A stretch of 64,000 nucleotides of DNA. Origin: Medicago truncatula. Lineage: Eukaryota; Streptophyta; Magnoliopsida; Fabales; Fabaceae. A program made the position numbers and the translations under genes. Of this stretch, positions 21,101 to 42,745 are shown piece after piece. Location: NCBI RefSeq assembly GCF_003473485.1, contig NC_053047.1:8137001-8201000 (forward strand), written 5' to 3'. Within the stretch, counting starts at the first letter, position 1; each line of letters opens with the position of its first letter. A model generated the notes under the pieces. The model ran no database searches. It worked only from the letters and a program-made list of their open reading frames with translations, and was not told the DNA's origin.

Positions 21101-22934
21101 CAGAAAGAGAGTCCTATAGAAGACCACAAAAATTGGAAACAGCGTAACAAAAGAATATTATGCTCAACAATATCTGCCATCAATTTTCAAACATAAATTT
21201 CATAGAAATTAAAGTCAAAGGTCATGTTATGAATAGAGAGTGAGAGGATGCATAAATACAAACTTCAGGAAACTACAAAAATATCTTCCGCAAATTGATC
21301 ATTTTATGACATTATGACTTATCCTGTTATCCAATGAGGCCTATGTCTCATCTTATGAGACAACAAAAAAAGGTATTAATTGAATATGGATAATGATTTC
21401 TTTATCGAATGTCTACCACCCTAAGGAAAAATAAGGCACCAATGTTGTCAAATAGAAGATATAGCAGCACTGTAGTCATATAGCATAGCAGATTTTAATA
21501 GACCGCTATTGTACGGTGATCCACAATTAAGTGCTTAGTGTTGTCAAATAGCAGCTATGGCAACACTATAGCACAGTAGCATAAAGGAAATTGAACAAGC
21601 CTCTATTTTCTGCGACCCACGATTGACAACAGTGTCAGGCACAAAATATAAACTTCCCATTTCTTATTCTACGAGGGGTTGAGAAAGCATCACAGAAAAA
21701 TATAGAATGTGAAAGTTGATGAAAACTACTAGATTTAACAAACCTGAAAATGTGAACTGCTCAAGCAACGTCTTATTTGGTGAAACAAGAGCACCATGCA
21801 TTTCTGAAACTCTGCAGGCTGAGTTGCTTCCAAGACTTCTTCCAGCTCCCCTAAAAACATAACCTCCTTCGAACTATTTGTTATCGGCCAGTATTTCAAT
21901 AATCCACGTATGATCGTATCAGCAAGTTTGCAGTCTTTTTCCACAAATTGTGTGATGCAGTAAGATAACTGCTGGTGATACATTGGTATGCATTTCGGTT
22001 TATGAAGAGGAATAAGAGCTCGCACGAGAAACAGCTTGTGCTCTTCTTTCAGTGGCAGAGCAAATCCGTTGATTATACTTCCCAAAATTTCTAAGAGTTC
22101 TGCAATACCATTGTGTTTCTCAGTTTCAAAAATGAATCGGTAGAATATATTGTTGATTGCTTTTCTGATGAAAGGTCGATGCACCATAAATTTCCCGTAT
22201 ATTCGATGAAGAACCGTCTTCAAGTAATCACGCTCTCTAGGATCCTCTGAATCAAAAAGGTCCAACAATCTGAGAACAAATGAATGATCAACATATCTTT
22301 TCGCTAACTTTGCATCGGTCTCGGGTGATGTGACAAACCTAAGAAGAAGTTCATACACAATTTGCAAGTAAGGCCAGGCAGGGTCCATTGAAGGCTCTTC
22401 TTCATCCATATCAAAGGCTTCAAGAATCTTGTTCTCGCGAGGTGGAGTAGTCAATGTACGGAACAAATTTATCGACACGGTTTTCACGATTTCTTGCATC
22501 ATAACATCAGTAAACTTGCCATTAGCCGAAGAAACATAATCAACAAGCTCTACAAGGGTTTGCCGCTTAATCTCCTTTTCTTTAATGTTCTTCGAAGGGT
22601 CAGTATAGTCAAATAAAACACAACACATTTGCAACTTTCTTATAAATAAATTCGGCTTCTCCGAACTCGGAACGTCGCGAAAACTTGGCAAAGCTTCATA
22701 AGAAGCTGACAAACTACCGTTCAGATTCAATTTTGAATTCATTGCTTGTACAAGTATGTCACCTCCAATACTCGAATTAGAATCAACACCTGAAGCAGTT
22801 GAATTTCCATAACTGCTGCTTCTTACACTGTTTGAAGAAGATGAAGAAGTTGATGTTCCTCCTCCTCCTCCTTCATTATTTTCTGCCGATTTCGATCCCT
22901 TCTTAGGTATCCTATTTAATATCTGCTTGAGCAT
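18152..22934 (-). CDS. PP2A regulatory subunit B' (B56 family)
   Basis: Two coding exons on the minus strand, 22934-21744 and 18532-18152, join at phase 0 to give 523 residues, the usual size for plant B' subunits. B' subunits bind the PP2A scaffold A and catalytic C subunits and set substrate choice and location of the phosphatase. The N-terminus [15 protein letters not shown] and a Ser/Gly-rich variable region precede the conserved HEAT-like B56 core (from about residue 85). Landmarks are [26 protein letters not shown] and MVHRPFIRK. The exon junction falls inside the family motif [14 protein letters not shown]. The C-terminus is unremarkable and lacks a peroxisomal SSL-type ending. Which plant isoform it matches is not settled. 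The 3.2-kb intron is filled with repeats. Confidence 0.94.
18993..19152. mobile_element. hAT-type MITE with perfect 8-bp target duplication
   Basis: Ends CTATGAAGCACGGA / GTCCGTGCTTCATAG are inverse. The flank CTATTAAC is duplicated exactly at 18985-18992 and 19153-19160, an 8-bp target site typical of hAT elements. It lies in the PP2A subunit intron. Confidence 0.9.
19700..20010. repeat. LTR-like dispersed repeat fragment
   Basis: Two partial copies of a block with TTAAAATTTGG...CTAACTCAACC(C/T)TA.AAAA and a TGTGGGACTA ending, around GGACATCTGGAGCGTGACC. Sequences of this kind recur in legume genomes as LTR or TRIM pieces; the family was not identified. Located in the PP2A subunit intron. 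Confidence 0.45.
20767..20850. repeat. TCAAATAG(C)GGCTATAG repeat, copy 1
   Basis: About 85 bp with TATCAAATAGAGGCTATAGC and CACTATAGCG, then an A/T-rich half. The first of four related blocks in the PP2A subunit intron. Confidence 0.7.
20856..20946. repeat. TCAAATAGCGGCTATAG repeat, copy 2
   Basis: Starts TGATGTCAAATAGCGGCTAT, contains CTATAGCACTGTAGCATAGC, and ends near AATTGACAA, the inverse of its start. Confidence 0.75.
21442..21529. repeat. TCAAATAGCGGCTATAG repeat, copy 3
   Basis: Starts TGTTGTCAAATAGAAGATAT, contains CATATAGCATAGCAG, and ends near CCACAATTAA. Confidence 0.7.
21540..21630. repeat. TCAAATAGCGGCTATAG repeat, copy 4
   Basis: GTTGTCAAATAGCAGCTATG at the left and CACGATTGACAAC at the right give an 8-bp inverted terminus GTTGTCAA, so the unit may be a small MITE or the end of a larger element. 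Confidence 0.75.
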
Positions 22935-23773
22935 AACTCAAAATTTTTCAACAAAAAATTTCACCAATCACTTTAAAACACACCCCTTAGTCCTTATTTA
23001 TGCTACTTCAAATCAGGCAAAGCAACAACCTCAATCTGCAAGACAACCAAACAAATGCACAAACTGAACCCCTCATACAGAAACAAATGAAAACAATAAC
23101 ATCTATTCAAATTCACTTATATCATAAGACTCTATGAAGCACGGACACAAACACCGATACTGAACGTGACACGGTCACTGACACGCTGACACAAATACAA
23201 CTTTGAGACAATGACATAATTCAATGTAATCACATGTGTCAGTGCTGTGTCGGACACTGACACGTGTCGGACACCACGACACACCTTAGATCAGAAGTGT
23301 TGGTGCTACATAGATAAGACTCCATGATTCTTACTTAAATTTAACAACATGACATTCTAACAGAGAGAAACCACATAATTCAGTGAAAAATTCCTTAACA
23401 ACATTAACAGTACTTTTTTATGACAAATCTGAAACACAAGCTCAAAAAACACAAAATCAGCACAATACTAAACACTCTTTTTTCACCAAACACTCTTAAC
23501 AAAATAAACAATAAAACAAACAAAAACAGCACAATAACAAACATTCTTAAACAAAACAAAACAAAAACAATACATTCACACTTAAACAGAGAAACAAAAA
23601 AAAAAAATATTTAAATTAAATCAAAAATTAGAAAAAAAGATTGAAAACTACCATTATTGATTAATACCAATAAATAACTAACAAATTTCAAAAATTGTGT
23701 GAAACTATAGAGACGCAGAAACTTTGACTTATATATTTCACTAGAGTGAGCAAAAGGGTCAAAGAAAGTTACC
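22935..23773 (-). other. 5' leader intron of the PP2A subunit gene
   Basis: On the minus strand a likely donor (AAAGAAG|GTAAC, exon end at 23773) and acceptor (GTCTTGCAG|ATTGAGG, exon start at 23035) frame an intron of ~737 bp in the untranslated leader, leaving ~100 bp of leader before the ATG at 22934. The intron carries a hAT-type MITE at 23132-23313. Leader introns are common in plant PP2A subunit genes; the splice call is inference from motifs. Confidence 0.5.
23132..23313. mobile_element. hAT-type MITE with perfect 8-bp target duplication
   Basis: CTATGAAGCACGGACAC at the left, GTTGGTGCTACATAG at the right. ATAAGACT is repeated exactly at 23124-23131 and 23314-23321. This copy sits in the leader intron of the PP2A subunit gene. 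Confidence 0.88.
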
Positions 23774-24020
23774 TTCTTTTCCTTTTTCATATTGCTTCTT
23801 GATTACGATTTTTCACCAAAAAAATAAAATAAAATATGGATCAGAAAAAAACAGGATCTGAGTCTGATCCAGAAAGACAACAAGGTTAAAATTTAACTTT
23901 AAAAAGTGTTGAGGGACAACGAAATACGATGATTGAATGGAACAACCTTAAAAAATCGAATTTTTCTGAAGAAAAAATAAATGGTTGCAGAGAAAAAGCG
24001 AAAGGGAAAAGATTGAATTT

Positions 24021-24035
24021 TTATATAAATATATT
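24021..24035 (-). promoter_or_regulatory. TATA box candidate of the PP2A subunit gene
   Basis: On the minus strand ATATATTTATATAAAAATTC lies just upstream of a CT-rich and U-rich leader that leads to the inferred donor at 23773. This suggests transcription starting near 23990. Confidence 0.5.
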
Positions 24036-24099
24036 TTGAGTTGGAAAGGAAAAAGAATTTTTGAGAATGAAGGAAGAAGGTATTGGAGGAGAGAGAAAA

Positions 24100-26406
24100 T
24101 AAAGTGAGGTGGAAAAAATTGCATTTTTTTAAATATGTTTTTAATTTATGAATATTCAGATTTTAGTTTTTAATCTCTATAAAAAAAATTGCAATTTTTA
24201 GTTTTGTTTTTGTATCATTATTTTATAAATGTACAATGTTTTTTTAGAGACTAAAAACAAAATTTTAGATATTTATAGAGATAAAAAATATGTTTAATAT
24301 TTTTTATATATAATTTGTACTTTTTGGGCTGCATGAAAAATATTATTAATTTTTTTCAAGGAAAAAATTATGGTTTACAAAATAGTGTAATGATTGTGTA
24401 GTTCATCCATATTTTTATTTTTGGGTGAAGTTGTATTTTTTTTTTTTTAGGAATAGTTGTTATTTTTGGTTTGCTTGGAAAAAAATATGAAAAAAGTTTA
24501 AAATGAATTACGATGTAGAGGTTCATTAAGGTTAAAGTAGCTTTATTTACATATCATTTATTAAAAAGATTTTTATTTTGACACAAAAAGTTAAACTCAC
24601 ATTTTTGTAAGATATGAGTCAACTTTTTATCAACGAATCAACATTTGTTAGCTTAATTTAAAAAACTATGATTAAAATGTGTTTTAGGTAAGAAAAAAAA
24701 GAAATTAAAAGTGTTTATGTCAAGGTTCTGATATCACTTTTCTCTTTATCACTTTGTTTTTTAAAATAAAAATTATCATTAAAGTAAAAGTGTTGGTTAT
24801 TTTATGCTATAATTCGTTAAAGATGTTTTTTGCTTGTTTGAGTAATAAAGGTGCATGTGAGTTGAGTTTTGGGGATTATGCAGAATTTAAACTTCTATCA
24901 TTGTGAAATGTGTTTTGTATGTTTACTAACGGCTTCATTCAACTTTGAATTTTGCTAGTTTAAGGTTTTAGCACATTGATTAAAAAATCTAACTATCCGT
25001 AGTTGGTGTTTTTGTAATCATCAATTATTTTACAATTTTTCATAACCCTTTTATTAATCTCCATTATTCATCTTTATTAGTTTATTTTCTTCAAAGCATA
25101 ATTTTTGGTCCATTTTCAAAGCATAATTTTACTAGTGAAAATAAAGTACAGTTAATCTATGATCCTTAATGGGCATAGTGGAAAAAAGTTACTTAAATTT
25201 TGGACCAATAACATAGAATGTCAAAGTTCAAGGATTGAAGGAGTAATATGTTTTAGATGAAGATTATTATGAACCACCTTCATAGGATGGTACAACACTA
25301 ATTTTAACTCTTGAATTCATTTCATCATCATCATCATCATCATAGTAATTTTAATTTATGAGACTAAATCATCCAATCTTAATAATTTCAATAACCAAAA
25401 TCATGATTTTTTTTTTCCAAAGCATCAATTATCGATCTGGCAACAGGAATTAGTGGCCAGCTAGTTTGTGGTCCCATCTTTGTGGCTATGAAGATCTAAA
25501 TATGACTTTCATAATGTCTTACTCAAATTTCAAGATAAGTGATTGGCTTAAGAATAGTTTTGGATAATAATTCATATTTAATGGTAATGACAAGTAGGAG
25601 AGTATTCTAAAAATAATGAAAATTCCATTGACATAAGGAAGGGAATGTCATTTTCACAGTTTCCATTCTATTAGTAAATTATTTACTCATACATAAATGT
25701 AACTTTTATATAGAGATGTCAATATCATTTAATGACTCATTCAATTTAGTTATTGGTTAAAACTTGAGTGAATAACTAAAGGTAAAGATCCCCTAAAAAA
25801 AGTAAAACTAAAGATAAAGATAACCCAAAGTATATAGGAATTTGTCATGAATTCAAATTCAGTTTAAGAATACAGCACTGTTAAATCTCTTGAATGAGAG
25901 TTTGTCTCCTATTATGGTTCTATCCGACTCAACTATTAGTATCTGCAGTTCCGCGCAGAGGATACTCAGAAAAGCTCAAGTTATTAAGTATTAACTATAT
26001 AAACCTTTTCTCACTACAATCAGCTATATAAATCAAATATCATGATGTCTTACCCTGCCATATCAACCAAAAAAAGACAATCTAATATCTCAATTATTCG
26101 CTATGATTATTATAGACAAGCAAATAATGGAATCATAAATCAAAGAATTATATTCCACTAATCAGTCAATGTGCACAAAGCAATGGAAATCACCAAACCA
26201 TATTCAGAAAAGGAACAATGTATATATCATCACTGCACAGTACAAGAAAACAAAGTGAGTGTTCGTTTCTAATATACATGCCAAGATACAAGAGTGTCGT
26301 GTCATACAGCGTGAAGGGAGTGAAAATCCCAGTAAAAGAATAGCAATCCACTGCATTAATCACGCCATTTCCTCGATTAAGTCTTTCGGAGGTTGCCATT
26401 AAATTC
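24100..26406. other. intergenic between the PP2A and AUG6 genes, no gene seen
   Basis: AT-rich with no protein-like frame. A (TCA)n microsatellite lies at about 25322-25343. The part nearest 26406 should include the 3' untranslated region of AUG6. No recognised mobile element. Confidence 0.55.
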
Positions 26407-36499
<10,093 letters not shown>

Positions 36500-37985
36500 T
36501 AATTCATGTGTGCATATTCCTATAATGAATATTGTTGGGTTGGGCGACTCGGTGACTGTATTGCATTTTCAGTTCGTTGATGACACTTTACTGTTAGGTG
36601 AAAAAAGTTGGGTTAATGTCCGTGCTTTGCGGGTTGTGCTTGTTTTGTTTGAGGCGTTGTCTAGTTTAAAGGTTAATTTTCATAAAAGTATGTTGGTCGG
36701 GGTAAATATCAATGGCTCATGGTTGACTGAAGCTGCTGCTATTTTGCGTTGTAAAATGGGTAAAATTCCTTTCATTTATTTGCGATTGCCTATTGGTGGA
36801 AATCCGTAGAGGTTGTCGTTTTGGGAACCTATGGTTAACCGCATAAAATCTAGATTGTCTGGTTGGCAAAGCCGGTTCCTCTTCTTTGGTTGCCGTTTGA
36901 CTCTTAATCAGGTATAACTCTTCCATAGAATCTCTGTTGATTAATTTTATTTTTATTTTTTTTTTGGGGGGGGGGGGGGAGTGAGGATCATAGGAAAATA
37001 TATTGGGTAGGATGGAGGACTATTTGTTGCGAAAGGAGTATGGAGGTTTAGGAGTTAGACAGTTGAGTATGTTTAATGAGGCTCTGTTGGGTAAGTGATG
37101 TTGGCGTATGTTAGTTGATAGAGATGGTCTTTGGTATCGAGTGTTGGTGGCTAGATATGGTGAGGAGGACGGGAGGTTGGAGGATGAGGCCGGAGTGGTT
37201 CTTTATGGTGGAAGAAGGTTGTGAAGATTAGAGAAGGGGTAGGGGGGCGGTGAAGGTTGGTTTAGTGAGTGTGTGGTGCGTCGTGTGGGGGGTGGGAAAT
37301 CAACGCTTTTTTGGCATGATCGGTGGTGTGGTGATGTTCCTTTTAGGGAGCGCTTTAGCAGGTTATATGGTTTAGCGTTACATCAATCAATAACGGTTAA
37401 AGATATGTTTTTACAAGGGTGGGGAGAAGGAGGTGAGGCTTGGCAGTGGCGTAGGCGGTTGTGGGTGTGGGAGGAGGATCTTTTAGAGGAGTCTAGGTTG
37501 TTACTTCATAATGTTTCTTTGCAGTCTCTTTCTTATGATGTGTGGCAGTGGTTACCGGATCCCTCAGAAGGTTACTTTGTTCGTTCTATGTATGTTATGC
37601 TCCGCATGTTACTTAGGATGTCGATTTAATTTGGCATAAACAGGTTCCCCTAAAGGTGTCAGTCTTTGCTTGGCGGTTGCTCCGTGATCGCCTTCCTACT
37701 AAATCTAACTTGGCATCTCGTGGTATAATTAATGTGGACGCTTCTATGTGTGTTTCGGGGTGTGGCCAGGTGGAGGATGCTCGTCATTTGTTTCTCTCAT
37801 GTCCTTGCTTTGGGTCCTTGTGGTCTCTAGTGCGGTCGTGAATTGGTTTTGATGGTGTTGATCATCAAGAAATTTCTGATCATTTTATTCAGTTTACTCA
37901 CTATACAGGTGTTATGAAATCAAGACGGTCTTTTCTTCAGCTTATTTGGCTTCTGACCGTTTGAACCATATGGAATGAAAGAAAT
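36500..37985 (+). pseudogene. LINE (non-LTR retrotransposon) reverse transcriptase and zf-RVT remnant
   Basis: In shifting frames the plus strand reads LHFQFVDDTLLLG (the catalytic DD box of reverse transcriptase), then SSLKVNFHKS, IPFIYLRLPIGGNP and GGKSTLFWHDRWCGDVPF. These are followed by the zf-RVT domain VSVFAWRLLRDRLPTKSNL, CGQVEDARHLFLSCPCFGSLW and IWNERN. Order and motifs are those of plant LINE ORF2. It is 5' truncated, frameshifted, has several stops and a 14-base G run (36966-36979), and is dead. The reading breaks off at WNERN, where the hAT-like sequence begins. Confidence 0.88.
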
Positions 37986-40900
37986 TAGGGCTGGAAATGA
38001 GTCGAGTCGACCCGAACCTGTCTGAGCTCGGCTCGACTCGATAAGAATTGGTTCGGCTCGAAACTCGGCTCGAGTTCAACACGAACTATTTTTTCAGCTC
38101 GAGTTCAGCTCGTTTAAAGTTCACGAACAGTTCGGTTCGGCTCGTTAGGTTTAGTTCGTTTTCTCAACTCGTCCAAAAAAAATTATAAAAAAAAAGTTAA
38201 TTTATAGATCTTTGATATTTTATATATTTTTTTTTATTTTTTTATTTTTTTTAAAAGTAAATATTGAAGTAAAATAAAAGTTCCCACAAGCATGCATAGA
38301 ATAGACATAAATTATATAAAGTTAAAGGTTGTATAAATACGAAAAAAATTATCTGATACAAAAAATCCAACAAAACTCAATTAGTTGAGAACAGAATGCA
38401 TAATATTCTTCTACTTCCAAACTCCAATTGCTCTCCCCTTAAAGACAAAATTGTATTCAGCTACATTTAACACAACCTTCAACTTAATCTTTACTCATTT
38501 AGAAAGAAACAAACTTCAAACATGATGCGAACTCTAAAGTAGCAACAATTCTGAACAACAAACGAGAAAGTGGATCAACATCCTGAAAAATGTCACATAT
38601 CAATAAACAACTTAATAAAGGAAAAATCGTTTAATGGTAAAAGCATAATAATAAAAGGTCCTGGACTATGCTAAAAATCCTTATTCATGCCCGTAAATGT
38701 CATATCATAGTTGTGTTTAGACACAAAACCTTATGAAGATTTCATAAGCTTACTCAACATATATGCTATATTTCTAATTAGTGGCTTTTACCCAATACAA
38801 AAATGTTATCTTTGCCAACATATATCCACACTAGCTTCTTGTCAATTAAATGAAAAAGAAACGTACCTACTTAACATCAAGGGAATAATGTGATTTCTGT
38901 CGGAACATGCTCCACCTATTAATAAAAAATATCGATAAATTATCAACACTTTTTTTGAAAGATTAAACTATATATAACGATCAAGAGAAAATATATTACT
39001 TTAGGCTTGTTCCTATCAATAAAATATTACTTTAGGCTTGCTCCACCTATTAATAAAAATTACCATCTTGGACAAGCAAGTTTAGTATATGGGCACAACA
39101 GCGGACATGAAACAACTTTCCATCCAACACTAATTTTTGGTGCCTTGAAAGTAAAACTTTTAGCTCTTTCAAACATATATTATTGTAGTATGCATTATCC
39201 ACAGACACACTAAATATTTTATTTTCAATGCCCCATTCTTTGATAGATTTGAAGATAGCATCAGCAATATCAACACCACGTCGAGGAGGAGGAACATGAA
39301 CAAAACTAAGAACGCGCTTTTGCAAAACCCAATCAGCATCAATGAAATGGTCAGTTAGCACCATGTATTCTATCTTTTGATTTTGCGACTTCTATAAATC
39401 AGTGGTCAAGCAAATCTTATTAATTGTCCTCAAAGTTGACTTTAACTTCTTCCTTTCAGATTCATAGACAGCAACACAATCATTCTTCAATGTTTTTCGA
39501 CTAATTTTCTCATATGAAAAATTAGAACATTTCATCATGAAAAGAAAACCTTCTTCCTCAACAATACTAAATGGATGTTCATGCATCATAACCCAATGTG
39601 CAGTGGCTTCTCTTTGTCTCTCATGATCATACTTAGCACTTGGATTCATCAGTAGTGGTCCGGAAAGCTTCTCATCAATCATGCTTTGTGCTGGCTTCAA
39701 GTTTAATTTTTGTTGTTGTGCTGCTAGCTTCTTGTAAATAAGACATACTTCCCTTAAATGTCTCTTCAAATGGCTAGTTGACCCACTCACAACAACAACA
39801 TAAGTTCTTTTACAATGTAAACATTGCCATTTTTTGGTTCCATCCTTTAACTTCACTTCTTTGAAGTGATCCCAAATTGGAGAAGTTTTCTTTCTCTTAG
39901 CCTTTTGAATAACGCTGTTGTTCTCGACATTCTCTTCATTCCCAACTTCATTTGTCAGTGTTGCTTCATTTGTTAGTGGTTCTTCGTTTGTATTCGCATC
40001 TAAATCAATGATAGGATTCAACAAACATAAACACTCTTCTCCATTATTTTGGGGTGAACCTCCCAAGGATTCAATTGACGTACTAGCTGACATCTCTACA
40101 AAATGAAAACTTCATGATGTTATAAAATAGAAATTTATTTGTACAACAAAATACATAACAAATTAACCAAAAAAAAATTCTCAACAGTGCATCCATCAAT
40201 GCTCCAAACAATGAACATTCCAAATAGAACCAAAACATTGATGCATTGAAATCGAAGTTACAACCTTTTCTGTCATCACAAAGTTCCAAAAAACATACAA
40301 ATCCAATCCAGCAAAGACACTTAACTCCAAAAGTTTGTTTAAAGAAGCCTTTCTAAATTTTTAATCCTATCAATAAGTTAACCCATTTTGAAAAAAAAAC
40401 ATAAGAGTATATAGATTGAAAGAAAGGGAAAACTATCATTTTTTTTTCTATGTTAAACATTACAAGTCTACAGTTGGAATCCAAAACATAGATGAAAAAA
40501 GATACACTGCAATAATCTAATAACAGAGAATCCTTAAACAAATGAACACAAATTTTACTATAAATCACTCAAAAGTCAGTACAAGAACAAAGAAACAAAT
40601 GATCACAAAATTGATCAGAAGCAAATACCTCTAGAGAAGAGGAGAAGAATGACCTTCTCTTTTGATTGAGCCTTGCCCCTTGCTGAACTTGTCTATGGCC
40701 GGAGCAGAAGAAGAAGAAAGGTTTAATGTTGGCGTGGAATTGAAAAATGGAATAATGAAGATACATGCAAAAATAAATGGAGATGGAGAAGAAGAAACGT
40801 TCCTACTTCCTAAGTGGAACGGATGGGTAAATGTTTTTTGGAGATACGTGACAACAATTGGTCACGGTTGCGGGGGTTTATGAATTGGTGTTCAATTCCA
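37986..40900 (-). mobile_element. hAT element, internally deleted
   Basis: The left edge TAGGGCTGGAAATGAG follows directly after the LINE and leads into a subterminal tract rich in GGCTCG/CTCGAG words, which is typical of plant hAT ends. The transposase remnant (39050-40093) and a likely leader intron (donor near 40627, acceptor just before the ATG) lie inside. The right boundary is not identified, so the extent is approximate. Confidence 0.45.
39050..40093 (-). pseudogene. hAT transposase with BED zinc finger, nonsense-mutated and C-terminally truncated
   Basis: From the ATG at 40093 the frame gives an acidic N-terminus, then a BED-type zinc finger at about residues 72-117 (SPIWDHFKEV, CLHC at 91-94, H108, H112), then LKPAQSMIDEKL and AHWVMMHEHPFSIVEEEGF, typical of the RICESLEEPER/Ac branch of hAT proteins. 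At 39392-39394 a TAG falls where the family normally has tryptophan (after LTTDL), and the same frame continues through HFIDADWVLQKRVLSF to a stop at 39050. The full family is about 650-700 residues; here the C-terminal dimerisation half is missing. Not expected to make active transposase. Confidence 0.85.
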
Positions 40901-41950
40901 ATTTCTATTGCTGGGAGTGATGCACGTAGCTGCTGCCATTTATTTTCCCTGTTGCCGTGATTGACAAAGGCTCCACTAATTCAATTCCAAATCCTTTCAT
41001 TGTTGCTGTGCACTTATTCCCTTAATTGAAAGTAACCATCGTTGCCAGGTTCTTATTTACTTAGTTCCTATTAATTTATTTTGTTCTTTTGCTCATCTAT
41101 TCCAATTATGATAAATAGCATGAATCATTGTTTATTTATTAGTTATACCATGTCTGAGTATATCTCTATAGAGTCCGGAATATGATGAACGTCGTACCAA
41201 TGATACTCTGTTAAGTTGTATGTTTAGAAATTTTAACAGAAATTGTTTTTAAGTCTGAAAATTCTGATTTTTAACGATTAATATTTACAGCGAAAGTTGA
41301 AATAAAGCGATACCGGTTTCATATCGAAAGAGTGAAACCTGTATCTAACTATAGAAAATTTAGAAATTGGTTTTGAAATATAGCGAAAGCGTTTTCTTTA
41401 ATTAATTTAGAAATTGCTAATTTTCAAACAAGCTATTTTAAACTTGTAGGCGTACACGCGAAAGCTGGCGTCTATGAGTTTAAAATACGGTAACGGGCGC
41501 GCGAAAGCTGACGGTACCTTTAAATTAAAATTTCTACTAATAACAACTTTTTGCACGTAAATTGATTAGTTTTCAAACGGTATTTTAAACTTGTAAGGCG
41601 TACACGCGAAAACTGTCGAATAGATTACAAAGTCGAAATTTGGTGTTGTACAAGTGAAAGCTGACGACCCCTTTAAATTAATTCTTTTTACGCGCGAAAA
41701 TATTGTCCCGTTAGAATATTAAAATATAACTTAACAAGTACTTATGGTCGACGGGAATTATATTCCGGTCTCTTGTCATTAGAATTAATTTAAAACAAGT
41801 TATTTTCCCAATTTTGCAACCAAACTAATTTGCATCGCCTTAGATAAACAACGTGACAATAGATAACGGTACTTGACATTGATCTATGTGGGATTCAACA
41901 TCTTTTATACTAAAATCGATATTTCCGTGCACTTGCGGACCTATCAACAC
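40901..41950. repeat. LTR-like tract with repeated CGAAAGCTG motifs
   Basis: Between 41280 and 41700 about eight variants of a word GCGAAA(G)CTGACG occur, some preceded by GGCGTACACG and separated by ATTTTAAACTTGTA or TTTAAATTAA. The segment ends in GTGGGATTCAACATCTTTTATACTA...CGTGCACTTGCGG (41889-41940), a phrase I associate with the 3' part of plant copia LTRs. No coding region and no second LTR were seen; possibly a solo LTR or part of one. Confidence 0.45.
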
Positions 41951-41952
41951 TC

Positions 41953-42745
41953 TCATCTTATAACATGGAGTACAATGTCATTTATAAATACCAAATACAC
42001 TCTACAACGGTTTACCGAAACAAAACATGAGAATAAAATCACAATGTTTTCACAAAAAAAAAAGCAAATAACGCAGCAGAAACATTTAATGAAGGAATAA
42101 TTCCAGTTGTGAGATTGAGCTTCATCACGATGAATGTGAACATTACCGTCAAAACGAGACTCACGAATATAGCCATAACCGTGACATTTTGGTGCCACAT
42201 AGGAACTGATTTTCCTTCAAACCCTTTTTTAATAGAAACCTCCTCCTGCTGTTCATCGTTCGACACCGACAAAACCATAGAGGTGTCGTGACTCTCGACG
42301 TCGCTGTAAACGGCACATTGATAGAGTTTTTAAGACATTATTTCTTTGACGATGACGATTTGATGGCATGTAAAAGAGTTGTTTTGTGTTCTTGACTTAT
42401 AGTATTACGTGTGTGTGTGTGACACACGGATGAAAAATAGATGAATTACACATGACGAACTATGCGACGTCATTTACGATGTACATTGCACATGATCACG
42501 AATTAATGTTATGTTAATTACGATCAACGACAGACCACATACTACATGACGTGCACATGACACAGAGAAAATACCAACGAGTTTTCCATCGAAAATTTTA
42601 GGGACTACTCTCATATTGCAACCATGCAAATTTATCTACTAAAATTGTAATTTTTGTCATTACATTTTCCCTCGGCCAACAGATAGGAAAAGCTACAAGA
42701 ACATCACTGCCAAAATACATCTAAAGTTGTTGACGAGTTGACTAA
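41953..42745. repeat. segmental duplication, copy 1
   Basis: Matches 44491-45300 over nearly its whole length. Shared landmarks are GCGACGTC, CATACTACATGACGTGCACA, CTCATATTGCAACCATGCAA, TTGTAATTTTTGTCATTACA and the YSL coding piece. Differences are mostly substitutions and small indels. Confidence 0.85.
42039..42338 (-). pseudogene. YSL (Yellow Stripe-Like) transporter 5' fragment, copy 1
   Basis: On the minus strand the stretch GKSVPMW ... FVSLVLTVMFTFIVMKLNLTT and GIIPSLNVSAALFAFFFVKT is the cytosolic N-terminus and first membrane segment of YSL proteins (OPT family), which move metal-nicotianamine complexes. The match is best to the YSL5/7/8 type. The homologous ATG at 42338 is followed two codons later by TAA. 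The reading ends just after FFFVKT, where the family continues KT-W-TK. At most ~80 of ~700 residues remain; no further YSL exons were found. Confidence 0.85.

Noticed and set aside
40662-40883. 73-codon plus-strand frame
   Set aside because: Antisense to the 5' leader of the hAT transposase; no family resemblance.
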